From Hyphomicrobiaceae bacterium (GTDB lineage: Bacteria > Pseudomonadota > Alphaproteobacteria > Rhizobiales > Hyphomicrobiaceae), in the NCBI GenBank assembly GCA_041397645.1, contig JAWKWE010000004.1, positions 372,001 through 436,000 of the forward strand: a stretch of DNA of 64,000 nt, read 5' to 3'. Made by a program: the position numbers and the translations under genes. Below, piece after piece: positions 46,701 through 54,945 of the stretch (position 1 is its first letter; the number at the start of each line of letters is the position of its first letter). Below the pieces are notes generated by a model, which did not search any database, had not been told where the DNA came from, and saw only the letters and a list, made by a program, of their open reading frames with translations.

Positions 46701-47399
46701 GCGGTGCTATACGTCTTCCGCGTCATGGTCGATGCGCCAATCCCGATCAATGCAGGATGCCTGCGCCCGCTGAACATTGTCATCCCGGATGGCTCCATGC
46801 TGTCGCCGCGTTATCCCGCTGCCGTCGTCGCGGGCAACACGGAAACGAGCCAGGTCGTGACAAACGCCCTGTTTGGCGCGCTTGGCGTGCTTGGCTCTGC
46901 GCAAGGCACGATGAACAATCTCACCTTCGGAAATGCGCGCGTGCAGTACTACGAGACGATTTGCTCTGGGGCACCTGCCGGTCTCGACAAAGACGGCAAA
47001 GGATTTGATGGCGCTGCGGCGGTTCACGTCCATATGACCAACACGCGGCTGACCGACCCGGAGATTCTGGAACTACGTTATCCTGTTCTCGTGGAGACGT
47101 TCGCCATCCGGCGCGGATCGGGCGGCAAAGGGCGCTGGCACGCTGGCGACGGCATCCGCCGTGTGATCCGATTTCTTGAGCAGATGGACCTCGCGATCCT
47201 TTCCGGCTTTCGCAAGATCCGCCCCTTCGGACTTGGCGGCGGAGAGCCTGGACAAGTGGGACGCAACCTCGTGCGTCGGACAGATGGACATCTGGAAGAC
47301 ATCGGCGGCTGCGCCGAAACCAAACTCGCGCCCGGCGAGGCTATAATCATCGAAACGCCCACCGGCGGCGGCTTTGGAGCAAAGTCTAGCGGAACCTGA
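43761..47399 (+). CDS. Hydantoinase/5-oxoprolinase-type enzyme (A and B subunits fused)
   Basis: Cytoplasmic ATP-dependent amidohydrolase of the 5-oxoprolinase type. The 1212-residue protein joins a HyuA half (FWIDRGGTFTDIVGLDPAG at the start; MGTTVATNALLERKGD; the acidic loop GFDMGGTSTDVAHFAGTYERTLE; SAGGQHACLIADIL) to a HyuB half starting near residue 700 (FNNLFMGIAEQMGEALRATAQSVNIKERLDFSCAVFDA; YNGGTHLPDITVVTPVF; PLNIVIPDGSMLSPRYPAAVVAGNTETSQVV; TPTGGGFGA near the C-terminus). Length and fusion match eukaryotic-like OPLAH, hydrolysing 5-oxoproline to glutamate with ATP, but bacterial relatives include hydantoinases, so I do not give a symbol. It stands alone. Confidence 0.93.
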   Translation: MAEASWQFWIDRGGTFTDIVGLDPAGQRHVLKLLSENSHAYADAALAGIDTLMARQGAQGTLANVKMGTTVATNALLERKGDATALVITAGFEDQLEIGTQARPEIFARQILKPQTLYASVIGARERIRADGGIETPLDVTHLESELSAARGQGIEGVAIAFLHAYAFPEHERQAADMARRLGFSQISVSHEISPLIRILPRADTTVADAYLTPVLRRYVDRVAGELGAGAPTARAPRLYFMTSAGGLTSAENFRGRDAILSGPAGGVVAMAETARRAGFERVIGFDMGGTSTDVAHFAGTYERTLETQIAGVRMATPMLNIHTVAAGGGSILTFDGTRLRAGPESAGSNPGPLCYRRGGPLTVTDANVLVGKIMPEHFPAVFGANGDEALDANAVRAEFEALARKVGGHTPEELADSFLRIACETMAGAIKKISVERGYDVSTYVLNCFGSAGGQHACLIADILDMRAILIHPCSGVLSAYGMGLAPARASRQRSLESTFDAASLTRVKTLASEMEAQVREELVAQEMASDAIAVTTRLHLRYAGSDTTLPVVLASRDEMRAAFEDMHKSRFGFLAPDKPLIIAALDVEAVAAPAHAEEDDTGPDGSDQAPRAATFPHTTAQTRFFARGEWHDAAVYMRANLSRGDRVSGPALLIEPNQTVVIEKGWQLEVSLRNDLIMTRIAPRQRETLSTRPDPGLLEIFNNLFMGIAEQMGEALRATAQSVNIKERLDFSCAVFDAAGGLVSNAPHLPVHLGSMDRSVESVIRACGTDLKPGDVYMLNAPYNGGTHLPDITVVTPVFDTAGKTILFFVASRGHHEDVGGLTPGSMTPRATRIEEEGVLIDNVKLVDAGRFLEDQARALLSSGPYPARQPDKNIADLKAQVAANARGAHEIERMIAQYGLDVVQAYMGHVQDNAEESVRRLISKLSDGHFRVETDQGTAVEVAITVDRDARAAKIDFTGTSPQQANNFNAPEPVTRAAVLYVFRVMVDAPIPINAGCLRPLNIVIPDGSMLSPRYPAAVVAGNTETSQVVTNALFGALGVLGSAQGTMNNLTFGNARVQYYETICSGAPAGLDKDGKGFDGAAAVHVHMTNTRLTDPEILELRYPVLVETFAIRRGSGGKGRWHAGDGIRRVIRFLEQMDLAILSGFRKIRPFGLGGGEPGQVGRNLVRRTDGHLEDIGGCAETKLAPGEAIIIETPTGGGFGAKSSGT

Positions 47400-47990
47400 T
47401 CTGAGGCCGAAACGCTGGCATCGTCGTTTCGGCCATCAGTATTCTCCCAAAAGGGTACGCGCGTTCAGCCCATTGGGAAGCTGATGCACTACGGCGCTGG
47501 TCTTTGTCATGGTTCGAAGCCAGGGAAATTTGTCGTACATTTTACTGTCGTCGGCGCGATCCTTCGTCATCTCAGCGTAGAGACCGCGGACCTTGATGCC
47601 GCGTGTTTCGAGTTCCGATCGATCCTTGGGAGGGAAGAACTCGGCGCGCTCTGGCGCATTTGGATTAGGCATCCACATCAACTGCGCCATCTTGAGCTAT
47701 GCGCTTCAGCACAGCAAGCACGTCCTCAGAAACGCGGGCATTGGCTCGGTCGCCATCAGCGGTCTTCTCCCAGGAACGTGCGCTCTCTCTACCGGCTGCA
47801 CCCGGTCGGCACAGCGCCACGCTATCATTGATCCGCATAGCGATGGATGTCCTCATGCATGACATGCATCGATTAATTTCTGCTAAGCACCCCTCTTCAG
47901 CAATTGATCCCAAACCATTGCATCAGGACCTTGGGACGCTAGGATCGCAAGGTCAGGCGTTTCCATCACGCTGAGAGCCGGGAGGTCTCC
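47400..47990. other. Gap with possible gene remnants
   Basis: Between the oxoprolinase and DUF3365 genes. It contains the minus-strand frame 47436-47690 described separately and, partly overlapping upstream of it, a second minus-strand frame (47665-47913) ending VSEDVLAVLKRIAQDGAVDVDA. The two frames overlap by 26 bases, which could mean two small coupled genes or one gene broken by a frameshift. No hairpin or promoter stands out. Confidence 0.35.
47436..47690 (-). CDS. Possible small protein or gene remnant, 84 residues
   Basis: A minus-strand frame encoding an 84-residue product (MAQLMWMPNPNAPERAEFFP at the start, HQLPNGLNARTLLGEY at the end). Its composition looks protein-like, rich in varied residues, but the ribosome site (AGCTCAAG) is weak and no family is recognised. 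It may be the C-terminal remnant of a larger gene whose other part is the overlapping frame upstream. Confidence 0.35.
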   Translation of the reverse strand: MAQLMWMPNPNAPERAEFFPPKDRSELETRGIKVRGLYAEMTKDRADDSKMYDKFPWLRTMTKTSAVVHQLPNGLNARTLLGEY

Positions 47991-48581
47991 ATGATACCAT
48001 ACACCACTGTTCTTCTTGCTCCGCTTGCCGCTCTGCTGATAGCCGGAAGCGTACCGGCGCGATCTGACTCCGCCGCCGATCTGGAGCCCTACGCCGCCAA
48101 GGCGCGCTCCGCCGTCAAATCCATGGGCGGCGCCTTGCAAACAAAATTGAAAGAGGCGTTGTCGTCGGGTGGTCCGGTCGCCGCAGTTCAGGTTTGCAAG
48201 ACCGTCGCGCCCGCCATCGCCGAGGAACAATCCAAAACATTGGGCATGACGATCCGGCGCACGGCTCTGAAGGTGCGCAACCCCGACAACGCGCCGGACG
48301 CGCTGGAGCGCAAGGTTCTGGACGACTTCACGGCCCAAATTGCGGCGGGAGCGGATGTGACCAAGCTTGAACATATCGAGGTGGTTACGCAGGACGGCAA
48401 AACGCTCGTTCGCTACTTCAAGGCGATCCCGACCGCCGCCGCGCCATGCCTCGTCTGCCATGGAAGCAATCTCTCAGGCGAACTGAAAGAGACCATCGAC
48501 AAGCTCTATCCCAACGATCAGGCGACCGGATTTAAGGAAGGAGACCTTCGCGGCGCGTTCTCGGTAACGATGGACAAGTAG
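47991..48581 (+). CDS. DUF3365 haem protein (Tll0287-like), exported
   Basis: A 196-residue protein with a signal peptide (TVLLAPLAALLIAGSVPARS) and a DUF3365 domain. This family includes cyanobacterial Tll0287, a c-type haem protein with a PAS-like fold. The haem site CLVCH lies at residues 153-157, and a single Cys in AVQVCKTVAPAIAEEQSKT sits on the long first helix, as in the family. The distal ligand cannot be told. A role in redox sensing is suggested for relatives. The start is behind GGGAGGTCTCC. A strong terminator follows. Confidence 0.88.
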   Translation: MIPYTTVLLAPLAALLIAGSVPARSDSAADLEPYAAKARSAVKSMGGALQTKLKEALSSGGPVAAVQVCKTVAPAIAEEQSKTLGMTIRRTALKVRNPDNAPDALERKVLDDFTAQIAAGADVTKLEHIEVVTQDGKTLVRYFKAIPTAAAPCLVCHGSNLSGELKETIDKLYPNDQATGFKEGDLRGAFSVTMDK

Positions 48582-48588
48582 GTAAGCG

Positions 48589-48624
48589 CAAAAAAAGCCC
48601 CGCATGACTGGGCGGGGCTTTTTC
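48589..48624. terminator. Bidirectional intrinsic terminator
   Basis: AAAAAAGCCCCGC, a loop CATGACTG-like, then GCGGGGCTTTTTC: an 8-bp GC stem flanked by an A-run on one side and a T-run on the other. It lies 8 bases after the DUF3365 stop and about 28 bases before the end of the minus-strand DUF2852 paralogue, so it can end both transcripts. Confidence 0.88.
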
Positions 48625-48651
48625 TTATTCGATCAGGCTCAGCTGCCCGGA

Positions 48652-48999
48652 TCAATTGGTAGGTGCATCTGTCGGGTGCGCGCGCCGTTCGGTCATGAAC
48701 TTCTCGAACTCGGCGCGGTCAGCTGCATGTTTCAAGCGTGCTAAGTACGCAGAGAATTCCTTTGCTTCCTCCTCAAGCCGACGCACGGTCTTTGCCTTGT
48801 AGTCTTCGAACGCGCTATTCGCGCGCGGCTTGGACTGCGAATGAGTGCGACGGAAGCTCCTAGCGCCGCGACAGGCCAGCGCAAACCGCGACCGCGCAAG
48901 CGCGAAGGTAACCGCTGCTCCAGCCAGCAACCCGGTCGCCACTATGGCAACCCCGTGGAGCAGATGCGGAGGAGGCGGACCGAAGTGAAAAAATGGCAT
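48652..48999 (-). CDS. Short DUF2852-like paralogue, 115 residues
   Basis: The C-terminal half (NSAFEDYKAKTVRRLEEEAKEFSAYLARLKHAADRAEFEKFMTERRA) closely mirrors the C-terminal half of the next gene (FDEYRAETLKRLEEEEREFREFLDKLRAAKDKSEFEQFMSDRR), so the two are paralogues. The N-terminus differs: a His/Pro-rich tip, then one membrane helix (GVAIVATGLLAGAAVTFALA) and a basic stretch. The shared segment is a predicted helical hairpin facing the cytoplasm. Function unknown. Confidence 0.72.
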   Translation of the reverse strand: MPFFHFGPPPPHLLHGVAIVATGLLAGAAVTFALARSRFALACRGARSFRRTHSQSKPRANSAFEDYKAKTVRRLEEEAKEFSAYLARLKHAADRAEFEKFMTERRAHPTDAPTN

Positions 49000-49090
49000 G
49001 GGTTCACCGTTGATCTGAAGGCTCTATTCTGAAATCCCCGCGGCACCTTCAGTCAGATGCCGCGGAGCAATCGTGTACGTTCACATAACG

Positions 49091-49543
49091 TCAGTTGGCG
49101 GGTGCTTCCGTCGCGGGCGGCTCTGAGCTGCGATTGCGCCTGTCCGACATGAATTGCTCGAACTCGGACTTGTCCTTGGCGGCGCGCAACTTATCGAGGA
49201 ACTCACGGAACTCGCGCTCCTCCTCTTCCAGCCGCTTCAGTGTCTCGGCGCGATACTCATCGAAGGCGGCGTTGCCGCTTGAATAGGTCTGGGTGAATGC
49301 GCGGAACTCGTCTTCGACGCGGGACCGCGCCTTTTCAAAATCACCCTTGAAGCGGCGGCGCCAATCGCCCCGTCCGCCCATCCGTCCACCGTGCCATCCG
49401 CAGCTCATGCGACCACTCCATACTAGATAGGCAAGGATTGCGAGGCCCACGGGCCAGAACAGCACGAAGCCAAGCACCATCACAGCAACCCAGGCGCCCT
49501 TGCCATAGTCGTCGAGCCGCTGAACCATTTCCGCCATCGCCAC
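49091..49543 (-). CDS. DUF2852 membrane protein, 150 residues
   Basis: Member of DUF2852, found mostly in Alphaproteobacteria; function unknown. One or two membrane helices (GAWVAVMVLGFVLFWPVGLAILAYLVW) are followed by a Gly/Met/Arg-rich linker (SCGWHGGRMGGRGDWRRRF), then the long charged helical region shared with the neighbouring paralogue. The first codon may be GTG at 49543, ATG at 49537 or ATG at 49528. An A/T-rich stretch with imperfect dyads lies upstream at about 49595-49631. Confidence 0.85.
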   Translation of the reverse strand: MAMAEMVQRLDDYGKGAWVAVMVLGFVLFWPVGLAILAYLVWSGRMSCGWHGGRMGGRGDWRRRFKGDFEKARSRVEDEFRAFTQTYSSGNAAFDEYRAETLKRLEEEEREFREFLDKLRAAKDKSEFEQFMSDRRNRSSEPPATEAPAN

Positions 49544-49600
49544 ACCCTGCTTTTGTTGCCGAACCAGACATTGAACAGCCGTGTTTTCAGCGGCTTATTC

Positions 49601-49631
49601 AATGTAAATGTATTTAACATTCACATATGTG
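49601..49631. promoter_or_regulatory. A/T-rich dyads upstream of the DUF2852 gene
   Basis: An imperfect dyad AATGT-N11-ACATT at 49601-49621 lies next to the perfect palindrome CACATATGTG at 49622-49631, 58 bases or more upstream of the minus-strand DUF2852 start. In this GC-rich context the stretch stands out and probably contains the promoter and a regulator site. Confidence 0.35.
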
Positions 49632-49704
49632 GGGGTCAAGGGGCGGTTCATCAAGTCCTGCCTGGGGGCGGGCGCCGAAAAATCTGAAGTGGGCGGGTAG
49701 CGGC

Positions 49705-50925
49705 TCAAGCTTCGGCGGGGATGCCGTAGGCGAGGATCGCGATCGCGAGCAATGTCGCAAGCCCAAACAGCACCGCGAGAGCAACGTTGCGATTGGGGCC
49801 AGGGCGGAGCGCCACCAGTGCTGCCATGATGCATTGCAGAGCGTAGTAGATCACAAACGCCTTCGACGCCAAGACGATGATCTCATAGATGTTGCCGCTC
49901 CACGTAATCAGCAACGCAACGCCCGCCGTTGCGAGATACCCGGCAAACAGCGGCAGACGATTTTTCGTCGCGTGATGCAGCATCCCGCCTGCGCCATTCA
50001 TGTCGGCGACCGCGGCCGATAGCTGCGAGGCAATCGCCGCAATGATGAGAAGCGGAGGCACAAACGTGCCGAGCGGCTTCAGCAGATCGATGATCGCGGT
50101 CTCGCCGCCCTTCTCCGGCAAGGCACCTTGAAAGTACGGCGTTATTAGAAGAATGAACACGATATAGATGATGGTCGAGATCCACTGCGCGTAACGCATG
50201 GTTTTAATGCGCGTAGGTCTGTCGTAGCTGGCGCCGAGATAGCGCGAGGTCTCGAAACCCTGGACGAGAATGATGAGGCCGAGCAAGACGCGTATCTCTC
50301 CAAGTCCCGTCGCGTGCTCCATTGACGAGAGTTGGAAGGTCCCGCTCGACATCGCCATGAATGCCGCCAAAGCAAGCGACGAAAGCAGACCGGAAATCAA
50401 GCTGAGCTTGATGCCCACCGCCGTCTCTTCGATGGTTTCAAGCCCGTGAAGGCCGCGCACTGCGCCAAAGATGCCGATACCAATAATGACGGCGGAGGAC
50501 ACGGTACGCGTCGTATGCTCATCCACGATACCGAACCCGCGCAGCACGAACGCCGCAAACAGATTAAGATAATAGGCGACGGAAACAAAATACGCGAAGG
50601 CGAGCGCGAATTCGGAAACACGCTCAAGCACGAGCAATGCGCGCGGTGTGTCTCCCTCAAGCAATGGCTCCACCAGAGCTATGTTGCGGCGGATCGCAAA
50701 ACCGAAGACGTAGGCGACGACGCACAATGCCGCCATGCTCAGGAACGCCCAATTTCCGGTGGCATGGGCCAGGATCGGACCCGCGACCAGAAATCCCGAT
50801 CCGATGATCGATGCCAGAGGGGTCACCGTGGCGCGCCAAAGTGGAGCGCGCATGAGCCGGGGATTGAGCGCGACAACCGCAACAAGGCAAGCAACGGCAA
50901 TCGCAACAACGCTTAGAAGGGTCAT
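49705..50925 (-). CDS. APC-superfamily amino acid permease-like protein
   Basis: From the ATG at 50925 the protein has 406 residues with about 11-12 hydrophobic segments. The first helices contain the Gly-rich break IIGSGFLVAGPIL, a hallmark of the first helix of amino acid-polyamine-organocation transporters, and a later conserved region (LLGLIILVQGFETSRYLGASY) is typical too. Loops are short. The substrate is not predictable. The reading frame is open upstream to 51021 but that part is not hydrophobic. It lies downstream of the large exported protein gene, on the same strand. Confidence 0.75.
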   Translation of the reverse strand: MTLLSVVAIAVACLVAVVALNPRLMRAPLWRATVTPLASIIGSGFLVAGPILAHATGNWAFLSMAALCVVAYVFGFAIRRNIALVEPLLEGDTPRALLVLERVSEFALAFAYFVSVAYYLNLFAAFVLRGFGIVDEHTTRTVSSAVIIGIGIFGAVRGLHGLETIEETAVGIKLSLISGLLSSLALAAFMAMSSGTFQLSSMEHATGLGEIRVLLGLIILVQGFETSRYLGASYDRPTRIKTMRYAQWISTIIYIVFILLITPYFQGALPEKGGETAIIDLLKPLGTFVPPLLIIAAIASQLSAAVADMNGAGGMLHHATKNRLPLFAGYLATAGVALLITWSGNIYEIIVLASKAFVIYYALQCIMAALVALRPGPNRNVALAVLFGLATLLAIAILAYGIPAEA

Positions 50926-51075
50926 GTTCGGATTGTGGACCTTGAGCGGCGGGACAGAAATTGCGACGAAATTTGCCGAACGAACCTCAGCCGTAACGTT
51001 TCGACTCGTGCAGCCTAGCACGGCATCGGCTGGCTACCAGCACACCATCCTCACGCCATGGACGGCTGAACAGAC

Positions 51076-53043
51076 TTAGCCACGCGGCGGGCGGCGGCGC
51101 TCGTGGAACCAGTCGCGGTACTGCGCCATCTTGCTGCGCTGCCCTTGGGGCGCGCGACGCTTGCAGGTTGTGGCTTCGTCACTCTTTTCGTCTGCTCCCC
51201 AGCGCAGCTCCACGCAATCGTTGATGTTGTAGGCCATCTCAAGCGCGTGCATTCGATCGACAACGTCTTTGAGCGTAAGTGACCATTCCGAACCGTCGGT
51301 CCGCGTATAAGTGAACTTGCGCGCCGCAAGCTCATTGGCGAGCACGCCTTCAAGTTGTGCTTTTACGTCCGCAGCACTTTTGTCCTTCGGCATCGCATAG
51401 CGTTCCGGCCGACGCGCTACGCGATCGGGAAAGCCCCGCACCACGTCGATTGCGATCAGCAGCCGCAGATCGCGTGACGGCGTCGCAAAATCCTCCCACG
51501 CTCCGGTGGTCTCGAAGATCGATGCGCCATCCGGCATACCGACTTCCTTGCCGCCGCCAGCATGATACTTGCGCCCGTTCTCAACCGAGGTGACACGCGC
51601 ATTCACTTGTTCTTCGAGCGATGCAACAGCCTCATTCAACGCCCGCACCGGATCGAGCGGCTGTGGCGACATCACGTCGTCCATCTTGTCGTAGAAATCC
51701 TCGACACTCAGCTTCGACTGATCAAGCGAGAAGTCGCCGTAGTCTGCGGATTTCGCTATCTCGGCATTGGAAAGCCGGCGCAACTGCCCACCCTTGACCT
51801 GCACGATCGGGCGAAAGCGCTTAAAACCCGGACTGCCCATTGCGGGGTTTTGCGCAAACAGGAAGTTGCCGCGCCAAAATCGCTTACGCGCTACCGTTCC
51901 ATCGGGCTGACCATCAACGGCCAGGAATACGCCTGCGCCGTCGGGCGTTTGCGCGACGCGCTTGGCAAGTACCAACACATGGCCGTAGGGGTCGGCGTAG
52001 ATCGTACCTGGCCGCAACGTCTCCTGGGTCAACGGCACAGGATAATAGTCGGTATTGTTGTCATCAGCGCTCGTTCGCCCGGAGCCCGAGTGAACCGAGT
52101 TGGCGACAGTCGAACGCAGATACGTGCCAAATGACTGAACCAAGCCACCCGAACCCTTCGGCGGCTTCGACTGCTTTTTGGACTTCGATGAGCCTGTGTC
52201 AAACAGATCGAACAGACCACCGGAGGACGCAGCTTTCTCCTCGTCTTCCGGCGAGCTGGCGGTTTCTTCCTTTTTTATGTTCCACCATGAACCGCATCGC
52301 GGCGCCTTGCCTCCGCCGCCACGCGAGCATTTGGAATAGCCGAACGGCAAACCCATCTTGAAAGCAAAGTAGCCTCGCAAGAAGTAGGGAAGGTCGGCGC
52401 AATCCGGCCGGATGACGAGACCCTTCTGGTCCTCACGCAGGCCCAGATGATTGAATAAGATGTTCCGGTTGGGATCGCGCAGCACCTCGTGCAACGCGGG
52501 CCAAGACGGCGCCTCGTTCAACGGCGCTTCGAAAAGTTTTTCGATCCAGGCCGAATAGAGGTTCTCGTTTGCGCGATCCCAGTTGTCGCGCACTGGCCAG
52601 ACGCTGCCTGCAACACCGCCAGGTCCGCCCGGCCGCCCGCCACGAACTTTGATCTCACGGCTAGCGGGCGCGCACTGTGAAGATGCACTGTTGAGCGTCA
52701 GTTTCGCACGCCATGTCCCAACCGCTGGCGTCGCCATTTCCGCCAACCAGAAATAGGGCGGACCGCCACGTCGTTCGTGAGTGCTGACCGCGACGCTGCC
52801 GTCGGGTGAAACTAGCGCGAGTTCTCCATCGAAGGGCTGTTCGGTCGCGAACACGACTTTCAGCGGCGCGCCCTTCCAGGGCTGGATCGGAGAGGACAGC
52901 ACGGCGATGTCCGATGGCTGCGGACAGGACGCCGTTTCCGCGCGCGCCTCAACGGAGTGCACGCAGCCTAAGGCGACAAACGGCACCGAAGCCAATATCG
53001 ACGAAAGTGCGCGGCACCGACGCATCGTGCAAACAAACGACAA
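51076..53043 (-). CDS. Large exported protein with possible NlpC/P60-like (papain-like) domain
   Basis: A 655-residue protein with a signal peptide (SSILASVPFVALGC, cleavage near VEARA). Residues 45-135 look like a beta-sandwich domain (APLKVVFATEQPFDGELALVSPDGSVAVS). A Gly/Pro linker (GGRPGGPGG) follows. The core has a Cys at 215 in DCADLPYFLRGYFAFKMGLPFGYSKC and a His at 355 in YADPYGHVLVLAK, the order and motifs expected of papain-like amidases/peptidases of the NlpC/P60 or transglutaminase type, separated by a 90-residue low-complexity insert rich in Ser, Lys and Glu. The C-terminal part is helical and ends in a basic tail. Function unknown; the amidase idea is an inference. In-frame alternative start at 53025. 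Confidence 0.7.
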   Translation of the reverse strand: MSFVCTMRRCRALSSILASVPFVALGCVHSVEARAETASCPQPSDIAVLSSPIQPWKGAPLKVVFATEQPFDGELALVSPDGSVAVSTHERRGGPPYFWLAEMATPAVGTWRAKLTLNSASSQCAPASREIKVRGGRPGGPGGVAGSVWPVRDNWDRANENLYSAWIEKLFEAPLNEAPSWPALHEVLRDPNRNILFNHLGLREDQKGLVIRPDCADLPYFLRGYFAFKMGLPFGYSKCSRGGGGKAPRCGSWWNIKKEETASSPEDEEKAASSGGLFDLFDTGSSKSKKQSKPPKGSGGLVQSFGTYLRSTVANSVHSGSGRTSADDNNTDYYPVPLTQETLRPGTIYADPYGHVLVLAKRVAQTPDGAGVFLAVDGQPDGTVARKRFWRGNFLFAQNPAMGSPGFKRFRPIVQVKGGQLRRLSNAEIAKSADYGDFSLDQSKLSVEDFYDKMDDVMSPQPLDPVRALNEAVASLEEQVNARVTSVENGRKYHAGGGKEVGMPDGASIFETTGAWEDFATPSRDLRLLIAIDVVRGFPDRVARRPERYAMPKDKSAADVKAQLEGVLANELAARKFTYTRTDGSEWSLTLKDVVDRMHALEMAYNINDCVELRWGADEKSDEATTCKRRAPQGQRSKMAQYRDWFHERRRPPRG

Positions 53044-53164
53044 TTGAGCCCCCGGTTGTTTCCCAACTAAATCTCACCCTCCGACCTGAGGGTTTCAGCC
53101 AAATCGGGCAGAAATTATGATCGATCCAAGCCAAAGGGCGCATTTGGCGCGTGAAATAGCCATT

Positions 53165-53809
53165 TTACTTGGCCGAGCGAAGCCCTAAGCCATCGAAATA
53201 GACCAAAACGGCCGCCTCCAGCAGATCCTCCGGCGTCATTGGAATGGCGCGGCGGGCGCCGTCACCTCGGGCGAAAAGGGAAGCAATTCCGTGCGACAAT
53301 GACCAGATGTGCAATGCCATCATCATGACGGGAGGACGCTTTTCGGCGGGCAGGGTCTCGATCAGTGTACCGCAAGCATCGCGCAGAATTGCAAAAGCTT
53401 TATCGCCGGCATCCCGCAAATCCGGGAACGCATCGAAGGCAAGACCAGCTTCGAACATAGCTGCGAAATATGCCGGCTCGCGCTTGGCGAATGCGAGGTA
53501 TGAGCGTCCTAGCGCGTGGAACGCGGTGTGAGGATCGGGCTTGCCATCGTTCCAAGCCGTGGTGAGGCTATCCTGGAAAAGCTCATAGCCACGCCGCGCA
53601 ACGTCTGCCAGCAGCGCATCGCGATCACGATAATGCCGGTAGGGAGCTGCGGCGGACACGCCAGCCGCGCGCGCGGCTTCCGCGAACGTAAATCCCGCAG
53701 GCCCTTTCTGCGAAATCAGGTCGAGCGCCGCCTTGATGAGGGCTTCTCGCAGATTTCCATGATGATAGCCCCGCTTCGATCCAGGGCCGGTGTCGCGATG
53801 CCAGTTCAT
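53165..53809 (-). CDS. TetR/AcrR-family transcriptional regulator
   Basis: A 214-residue repressor-type protein. The N-terminal helix-turn-helix reads REALIKAALDLISQKGPAGFTFAEAARAAGVSAAAPYRHYRDRDALLADVARRGYELF, the classic TetR pattern, preceded by a Gly/Ser/Lys-rich tip. The C-terminal ligand domain resembles the TetR_C_33/WHG-type domain (AFHALGRSYLAFAKREPAYFAAMFEAGL). Its target may be a neighbouring gene; a TetR-like palindrome occurs 4 kb away before the azoreductase gene, but no direct link is shown. Confidence 0.92.
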   Translation of the reverse strand: MNWHRDTGPGSKRGYHHGNLREALIKAALDLISQKGPAGFTFAEAARAAGVSAAAPYRHYRDRDALLADVARRGYELFQDSLTTAWNDGKPDPHTAFHALGRSYLAFAKREPAYFAAMFEAGLAFDAFPDLRDAGDKAFAILRDACGTLIETLPAEKRPPVMMMALHIWSLSHGIASLFARGDGARRAIPMTPEDLLEAAVLVYFDGLGLRSAK

Positions 53810-53880
53810 GTTGGTGCTTCTAGCATCATTCTCGCCGCGCGCACCCGGCCTCGCACGTCCGCGAACAAAGAGGCGCAGGT

Positions 53881-54573
53881 CTATTTGCAGATCCGCCTCA
53901 GACCATCACTGCCATGACGGGCCAAATCCATATGGAAATGATCCCGGTGGTTAGCATCGTAGTTGGGCCCGAGGACGGTTGTGAAGTATTTGCAAGTGCC
54001 ATCATGAACGGTTCGCAGGAAAGCCCGTTCGCGGCTGTCACCATACCAGCCGCCTTTAACGGTCACGACGTGCCCGTCCGTAAAGGTGAAAGCCGAAATG
54101 TCGAGTGCGTTGGCATATCCGTGCTCCGACAGGCGCGCTCCATTGACGTGGTTCATCGGCCGGCAGGAATAAGACGCGGCTACTCTGAGTTCAGCGATTG
54201 AGCGACCGAAGTGGAACCTTGCAGCCGGCTCGACAACGTTCGCCACCCATTCATCTACGGACGGAATCATTGGGCAACGCAGCAGCGCCGCCGGTTTCAT
54301 AAGGACACGGCCGCCCATGGCGGCCGACATTTCAAATGGATGCTCAGAGCCGCAAACACTGGGACCGCCCAGCGCAGAATGCGGTTGAACGAAAGCGGTG
54401 CGGTGCACCGCGCCTGCTGAAAGACAGGAGTTTTCTTCCGCCTTACGCCAAGGCTCGTATTTGGCGACGAAACTTGTGCCGGGGCCGGCACCGCCACAAC
54501 CCGACAGTAGCGCCAGGCATCCAAGCCAAAGCACTGAAACGGGCACCAATACTCTAAGACGACGCACACACAT
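53881..54573 (-). CDS. Extensin-like lipoprotein (peptidoglycan-associated, DUF/extensin-like C-terminal family)
   Basis: A 230-residue lipoprotein: signal VPVSVLWLGCLALLSGC with lipobox LSGC, then an extensin-like C-terminal domain. Typical stretches are CGSEHPFEMSAAMGGRVLMKPAALLRCPMIPSVDEWV, VAASYSCRPMNHVNGARLSEHGYANALDISAF and GPNYDANHRDHFHMDLA. The His/Asp arrangement in SEHGYANALDI and RDHFHMD is like the zinc site of LAS (M15-type) peptidases, so a peptidase on cell-wall peptides is plausible. Widespread in Rhizobiales. It faces the TetR gene in the same direction, 71 bp upstream. Confidence 0.88.
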   Translation of the reverse strand: MCVRRLRVLVPVSVLWLGCLALLSGCGGAGPGTSFVAKYEPWRKAEENSCLSAGAVHRTAFVQPHSALGGPSVCGSEHPFEMSAAMGGRVLMKPAALLRCPMIPSVDEWVANVVEPAARFHFGRSIAELRVAASYSCRPMNHVNGARLSEHGYANALDISAFTFTDGHVVTVKGGWYGDSRERAFLRTVHDGTCKYFTTVLGPNYDANHRDHFHMDLARHGSDGLRRICK

Positions 54574-54945
54574 GGACCGGGACGCTAAGACCGTTAAGCT
54601 TAATATCTGGTTAACTTCGTCCCTGCCCCCGAGCTGTTTGTGCGGGAAGTTGCGGGCTCTATTGCGGCCGAGCGCAGGCGATCCAATGGCGGAGATGGAA
54701 AATGTCTGGTCAGAGAATATCTGCGGTAGGAAATAATCCTGTACTCAGCAAAAGCGCGTGACCGCCAAGCTGCTTCGTGGCCAGTTGTCTATTGCGTGGC
54801 AGCCACAGTGAGTTTTATCCACAATATCCTGACGAAAATGGCAATTCTTGAATGGCGCGGAGCCAAAAGCGCGCTAGCCTGAGGGGGCTCTGAAAGTGCG
54901 GAGTTCAGTCGAGTTTGGTCTTGCGTATCGGCTGAGTGAGTAGGT

